This document shows positions 60,101-64,000 of a stretch of 64,000 nucleotides of DNA, in pieces; position 1 is the first letter of the stretch; the number at the start of each line of letters is the position of its first letter. Source of the stretch: Phycisphaerales bacterium (GTDB lineage: Bacteria; Planctomycetota; Phycisphaerae; UBA1845); the NCBI GenBank assembly GCA_020639115.1, contig JACKHG010000007.1, positions 62,001 through 126,000 of the forward strand, in the 5' to 3' direction. A program made the position numbers and the translations under genes. The notes below the pieces were generated by a model. The model worked only from the letters and a program-made list of their open reading frames with translations. It made no database searches and was not told the DNA's origin.

Positions 60101-61169
60101 CTACTTCGTTTCCAGAGTCCAGCAGGATGTTCGCGTAGTACGTCTCGTCGAGACGCTCGCGGCCGGGCTGCGGAATCGGATCGTACTCGTAGGCGGCGCC
60201 GATCTTGAACTTCCAGATTTCGCTGGTGCCGAGGGGCATGAGGAACGCCGTGTCCGAGGTCAGCCGGTAGTCCCGCAGTGAATTGAACGTGGGGTACCAG
60301 ATCGTCGAGTGCGTGAAGCGGAGCCACTCGGTGAGGTCCACGAGGTAGCTGACGCCGACCCGGCCTGTGCGTCGCTGCGCGAATCGCCGTCGCGATACGA
60401 CTCATGCAACAGGCCGACGCCGGCCCAGGTCTTCCAGTTCGTGGATTTGTCCTTTCTTGATCCAGTAGTAACCGGGACCGGTCGTGAGCGTGTAGCGCAG
60501 GTCGAGCGACTCGAACTCGTCGTACTCGGCTTCGTTGCGCGCATACCAGTAGAAGCGGTCGGAGATGTTGTGCTCGTACATGATGCCGCCGATCACCTCG
60601 GCGACGTTGCGGATCTTGTTCTGCTCGCCGTACTGGCCGTTGAGGTAGAACTGCAGCAGGTGTTCCGAGCTCTTGTTCTGCAGAAGCAGGCGGCCCATCG
60701 CGTCGAACCGCTCGGTATTGCCTTCGCGATCGGTGACGCCGGCCTCCGCCTGGAACGACCATTTGCCGACCTTCGCGTCGATCTCCTTCTGCGCCGCGAC
60801 GGCCTCCGGGCTGTCCGCACCCTTGGGCCAGATCGCGTCGACCGACGCCATGTCGATGTCCAGCTCGCCGACCGCCGTCTTGACCACGGAGCGCTGATCC
60901 TCGCCGGCGGTCATGGGGCCGACCAGCCGGTCGCCGCTGGAAAGGGCCACGTTGACCGGCTCTTCCGTGCCCATCGAGACGACCTTGGCGGTGTCAATCT
61001 CGAGCTTGCCGGCGAATTCGGTCGTGAGCATCAGCTTGCCGTCGGTCATCCGCTCGATCGTGCCGACGAGGCGGCTCCCATCGGTCAGCGTCACGACGTC
61101 GGCGTGCGTCACGGTGCAGAGCAGCAGCGGGACAACGAGCAGCGGAAGTAGTGTTCGATTGGGTTTCAT
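60101..61169 (-). CDS. DUF481 outer-membrane beta-barrel protein (two frameshifts near the C-terminus)
   Basis: From ATG 61169: signal MKPNRTLLPLLVVPLLLCTVTHA, then two short SH3-like repeats (VVTLTDGSRLVGTIERM and NVALSSGDRLVGPM) seen in planctomycete DUF481 proteins, then the barrel: GKWSFQAEAGVTDREGNTERFDAMGRL, HLLQFYLNGQYGEQNKIRN, FYWYARNEAEYDEFESLDLRY, TTGPGYYWIKKG. The frame slips near 60420, resumes VDLTEWLRFTHSTIWYPTFN, YRLTSDTAFLMPLGT, WKFKIGAAYEYDPIP and YYANILLD, slips again, and ends ETK-stop at 60101. Role of the family: salt-stress- or envelope-related, not settled. Confidence 0.78.
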
Positions 61170-61293
61170 GGGCACACTCTCTGTAGGGTCATCACCAAAG
61201 CGGTCAACGCGGGCCACGCCGTCAACGGAGATTTCGCGCGGATGGTCGCCGACGCTTTGGGCTCGGATTGGTGGGGCACCGGGCTCCCGCCGA

Positions 61294-61548
61294 TCAGTTG
61301 TTGCCGTTGTTCGTGAGCGAATCAAAGTACGAGTTGACTGCATCGGCGACCGCCGTCTGCAACGGAGCGATGATCGCGGAGTTGATCAGGCTGGTGATGA
61401 CCGTGCGCCCATCGAGCGTCGTGGTGGTCGTCTGCACCGCGGTGAACTGGTTGGGAATACATCCACCGAATTGCAGGGCGAGTCCGGATGAGAGCAGAGC
61501 TGCCGCCGAATACTTGCGCATGCGTGCGAGGGTCCGTCGAGCTTTCAT
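61294..61548 (-). CDS. Small lipoprotein, unknown function
   Basis: 84 residues from ATG 61548 (an ATG at 61575 lies upstream). Signal MRKYSAAALLSSGLALQFGGC with lipobox FGGC, then a Thr-rich segment and a helix VITSLINSAIIAPLQTAVADAVNSYF. Small QFGGC-type proteins like this are common in planctomycetes, without known role. Confidence 0.65.
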   Translation of the reverse strand: MKARRTLARMRKYSAAALLSSGLALQFGGCIPNQFTAVQTTTTTLDGRTVITSLINSAIIAPLQTAVADAVNSYFDSLTNNGNN

Positions 61549-61785
61549 GGATGAGGATCTCCTGTCGAAGGTCACGTTCTCGTAAAAACGATCGCCGATG
61601 GCGCAGGCCCTATCGCCTGCCGGGAATGAGGCCCGTCCGTGGCCACAGGTGTCCGGTTGGAATCACGCCGACGGACGATCGATGTCGCGGGATGCGCCCG
61701 TTGCTCGGAACCACCTGCGCACAAGCCGAAAAGACCGATCGTCGGCACCAGAGCATGGCCAGCCGCGCCGGCTGCCATGCCGCAC

Positions 61786-61859
<74 letters not shown>

Positions 61860-61965
61860 GGCATCTCAGTGCTGGCATGATCGTCGCCGGAGTCGTTTTC
61901 GTCAATATTGAAGTTGCGGTTGATGTGGCTTGAAGGCCGAATACAACGCCGGCTGACGGGGCACT

Positions 61966-62958
61966 TCAACCTTCGGCGACCTGCGGTGTCAGGGCTCCGG
62001 CGCTGCGGGTGCAGTTGCGGCCGCTGGACTTGGCGACGTACATGGCCTCATCGGCGGCGTGGAGGAGGTCATCGATCGAGCCCATGGTCGCCGTCCGTTC
62101 GGCGACCCCCAGGCTGATCGTCAGACGCAGGGCCGACTTGCGGTGCTTCACCGTGTGCGTCGCAACCGCGCCCCGCAGGCGCTCGGCTGCCGCCACGGTC
62201 GCCTCCATGGAAGCGTGGGGACAGATGATGAGGAACTCCTCCCCGCCAATCCGGCAGACCTCGTCCGTCGAGCGGCTGACCTGCCGCATCGTCTGCGTCA
62301 ACTCACGCAGGACCAGGTCGCCGACGGCGTGGCCGTGGTTGTCGTTGATCTGCTTGAAGTGATCGATGTCGACCATGATCACGGCCAGCGGTTCGCCGTG
62401 GCGGTCGCCCATGGCCCAGTACTTGCCAAGACGATTCATGGCCTCCCGGCGGTTGAGCAGCCCGGTCAGTTCGTCGGTGGTTGCGAGGATCCGCAACCGG
62501 TTGTTGGCGTCCTCGAGATCGCGCGCGGCGATGGACATGCGCGCGTTGGCCAGCAGCACTTCGCGGTTGCGCTTGTCGAGATCGGACTGGAGGTGAATGA
62601 TGCGTTCCGCGGCTCGAAGTCGCGCCAGCAGTTCGGAAGGGTTGACCGGTTTGGTCAGAAAATCATCCGCACCCGCCTCGAAGGCCTGCACGAGGCTGCG
62701 CGTGTCCGGCCGCGACGTGAGCACGATGACGTACAGGAACCCGACCGTCTCGCTGTGGCGCAGCCGGCGGCAAAGCTGAACGCCGGTCATGCCCGGCATG
62801 TGCCAGTCGGTGATGAGGATGGGCGGGCCGTGCTCCATGAGCAGGCGAATCGCGTCGTGCGCGTTGCCTGCGGTCAGCACCTCGTGACCGGCGGCGATGA
62901 GATGCTTCGCACCATCCTGCAGGCACTGCGGTTCATCGTCGACGAGCAGGATTCGCAT
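61966..62958 (-). CDS. Response regulator with GGDEF domain (PleD-like diguanylate cyclase)
   Basis: 330 residues from ATG 62958. REC domain 1-115 with acidic pocket D7-D8, phospho-acceptor D51 in ILITDWHMPGM, and K103 in FLTKPVN. A coiled linker (residues about 115-155) leads to the GGDEF domain: TTDELTGLLNRREAM, VDIDHFKQINDNHGH, active-site GGEEF at 238-242, inhibitory I-site RSTD at 229-232. It should make cyclic di-GMP when phosphorylated and be product-inhibited. No histidine kinase is adjacent. Monocistronic by position. Confidence 0.93.
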   Translation of the reverse strand: MRILLVDDEPQCLQDGAKHLIAAGHEVLTAGNAHDAIRLLMEHGPPILITDWHMPGMTGVQLCRRLRHSETVGFLYVIVLTSRPDTRSLVQAFEAGADDFLTKPVNPSELLARLRAAERIIHLQSDLDKRNREVLLANARMSIAARDLEDANNRLRILATTDELTGLLNRREAMNRLGKYWAMGDRHGEPLAVIMVDIDHFKQINDNHGHAVGDLVLRELTQTMRQVSRSTDEVCRIGGEEFLIICPHASMEATVAAAERLRGAVATHTVKHRKSALRLTISLGVAERTATMGSIDDLLHAADEAMYVAKSSGRNCTRSAGALTPQVAEG

Positions 62959-63444
62959 GCGATTTCGGTCCGAAGGCACGTTGTCATCAACCGTTGCGTT
63001 CCCGGGCGACGCTGCTCACCCACCGTTTCCCGAGCAGAACCCAGGAGCGGTTTGGCGCACGCAACTAAAGGAAACATCGACCAGCCGCAATGGCCGGATG
63101 AAACGTGCCTCGCAGGGTTCATACCGCTACTGGCTAACCCGTGAACCGCGGCAAAAACGCCGTAGCTATGGGACCATGCGGACTCCCTGAGGCGACAGCC
63201 CTCGCCACGGAGCCCGTGCGGTGGGCTGCTGGGAAGGCCAGAATCCCCGCTCGACATCCCCCGGACACACGCCGGGATGCCGGCGCGCGTTGACAGCGCG
63301 GCGCGCGGTTGGTTATCGTCAACCGGGACAGACGGGCCCCAACACCAGCCAGCCCGTCAATGTGAATGCTCCTTCCCGCGATTTGCCAGCAGTTGATACT
63401 GCGATCGCCATCGGCCTGCCGGGCAGCAACAAGGACAAGCACCC
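62959..63444. other. Intergenic region between divergent genes, no gene seen
   Basis: About 485 bases between the diguanylate cyclase and the BNR-type gene. Open frames here do not match any family. It must hold both promoters, but I cannot pick convincing boxes. Confidence 0.3.
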
Positions 63445-64000
63445 ATGAAAAGCAACCGCGCGTGGCGTCTAGCGGCGTGGAACGTAGGGCTCGCGTTCGC
63501 GATGGCGGCTGTGCCATCGTGGGCGGCACCGCCCGACGTCGGTCATCTGGAAACACCTGATGATGCTCCGGCGAAGCGTGCGGACCGAGCGGTCGGGGTC
63601 ACGCCGCGCGGCGTCGTGACGCTCGGGCCCTACCGATCCGTGCAGGTCAACGTCAACGCCGCCGGTGACAATGTCGCCGGCGACGCGGCCAACGAGCCGA
63701 GCATCGCGGTTGATCCGAACGATGCCAACCGCATCGCCATCGGGTGGCGGCAATTCGACTCCGTTACTTCGAACTTCCGCCAAGCCGGGCGGGCGTACAC
63801 GACCGACGGCGGGTACACCTGGACGTTTCCCGGGGTGCTCGAGCCGGGAATCTTCCGCAGCGACCCCGTGCTGGACTACGACGCGGATGGCGTCTTTTAC
63901 TACAACAGCCTGCGCAGCGATTTCACCTGCCAGTACTTCATTTCCGGGGACGGAGGTCAGACCTTCTCGCAGCCCTTCGCAGCGTACGGCGGCGACAAGC
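63445..64000 (+). CDS. Secreted sialidase-like (BNR/Asp-box) protein, N-terminal part
   Basis: ATG 63445 begins MKSNRAWRLAAWNVGLAFAMAAVPSWA, a signal peptide. The following 160 residues carry NEPSIAVDPNDANRIAIGWRQFDS, then RAYTTDGGYTWTFPG and YFISGDGGQTFSQP, two S/T-x-D-x-G-x-T-W/F Asp-box repeats of beta-propeller sialidase-like proteins. The gene is open at base 64000. Such proteins are often large, multi-domain and extracellular; the enzymatic role is not assured. Confidence 0.8.
   Translation, partial: MKSNRAWRLAAWNVGLAFAMAAVPSWAAPPDVGHLETPDDAPAKRADRAVGVTPRGVVTLGPYRSVQVNVNAAGDNVAGDAANEPSIAVDPNDANRIAIGWRQFDSVTSNFRQAGRAYTTDGGYTWTFPGVLEPGIFRSDPVLDYDADGVFYYNSLRSDFTCQYFISGDGGQTFSQPFAAYGGDK

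Overview
The window is GC-rich, gene-dense bacterial DNA that most resembles a planctomycete, probably of the Phycisphaerae type. Pointers are PEP-CTERM proteins ending in PEPASLALLGLGGLAVLRRRRR-like tails, secretin/STN-domain proteins with Gly-rich inserts, tiny QFGGC-type lipoproteins, and a type II secretion (T2SS) locus with oversized components. This is inferred from gene content; there is no rRNA in the window.

Layout. 1-8 kb is a surface-polysaccharide block: a DegT-type aminotransferase, a hexapeptide N-acetyltransferase and a Gfo/Idh/MocA dehydrogenase (together resembling the WbpB/D/E set for 2,3-diacetamido uronic acids), two GT4 glycosyltransferases and a Wzm/Wzt ABC exporter. 8-20.8 kb is mixed: a polytopic glycosyltransferase-like membrane protein, three PEP-CTERM proteins, acetyl-CoA synthetase, a dipeptide-epimerase-like enolase-superfamily enzyme, a ParE/Phd toxin-antitoxin pair, a DNA methyltransferase, a DUF2238 membrane protein and HslU without HslV. 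20.8-26.9 kb holds a TPR lipoprotein and large secreted proteins, heavily frameshifted.

27.3-52 kb is the most interesting part. It is one long plus-strand T2SS locus in the order gspF-G-H-I-J-K-L-M, then an approximately 2,900-residue protein made almost entirely of secretin N-type repeats (about 26 full repeats in the intact part) with no pore domain, then a 1,656-residue secretin with about 14 N-type repeats plus a normal C-terminal pore, then two lipoproteins. Ordinary GspD has N0-N3. I infer an extended periplasmic vestibule or scaffold, perhaps matched to a deep planctomycete periplasm.

52-58 kb is a complete ISC iron-sulfur operon on the minus strand (iscR-S-U-A-hscB-hscA-fdx-iscX), with a near-consensus promoter overlapped by a dyad upstream of iscR. 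58-64 kb carries a possible small RNA, an STN-domain secreted protein, a DUF481 outer-membrane protein, a small lipoprotein, tRNA-Arg(CCG), a REC-GGDEF diguanylate cyclase and the start of a sialidase-like (BNR) secreted protein.

Quality caveat. Open reading frames collapse in patches (about 5.35-8.0, 13.5-15.0, 16.0-17.75, 21.6-26.9 and 32.1-38.07 kb, plus single breaks near 19.4, 58.77 and 60.1-60.4 kb), although family motifs can still be read across frames and flanking operons are intact. I think these are mainly single-base sequence errors rather than true pseudogenes, but raw reads are needed to decide. Broken genes are typed as pseudogene here only in the sense of 'not one open frame'.
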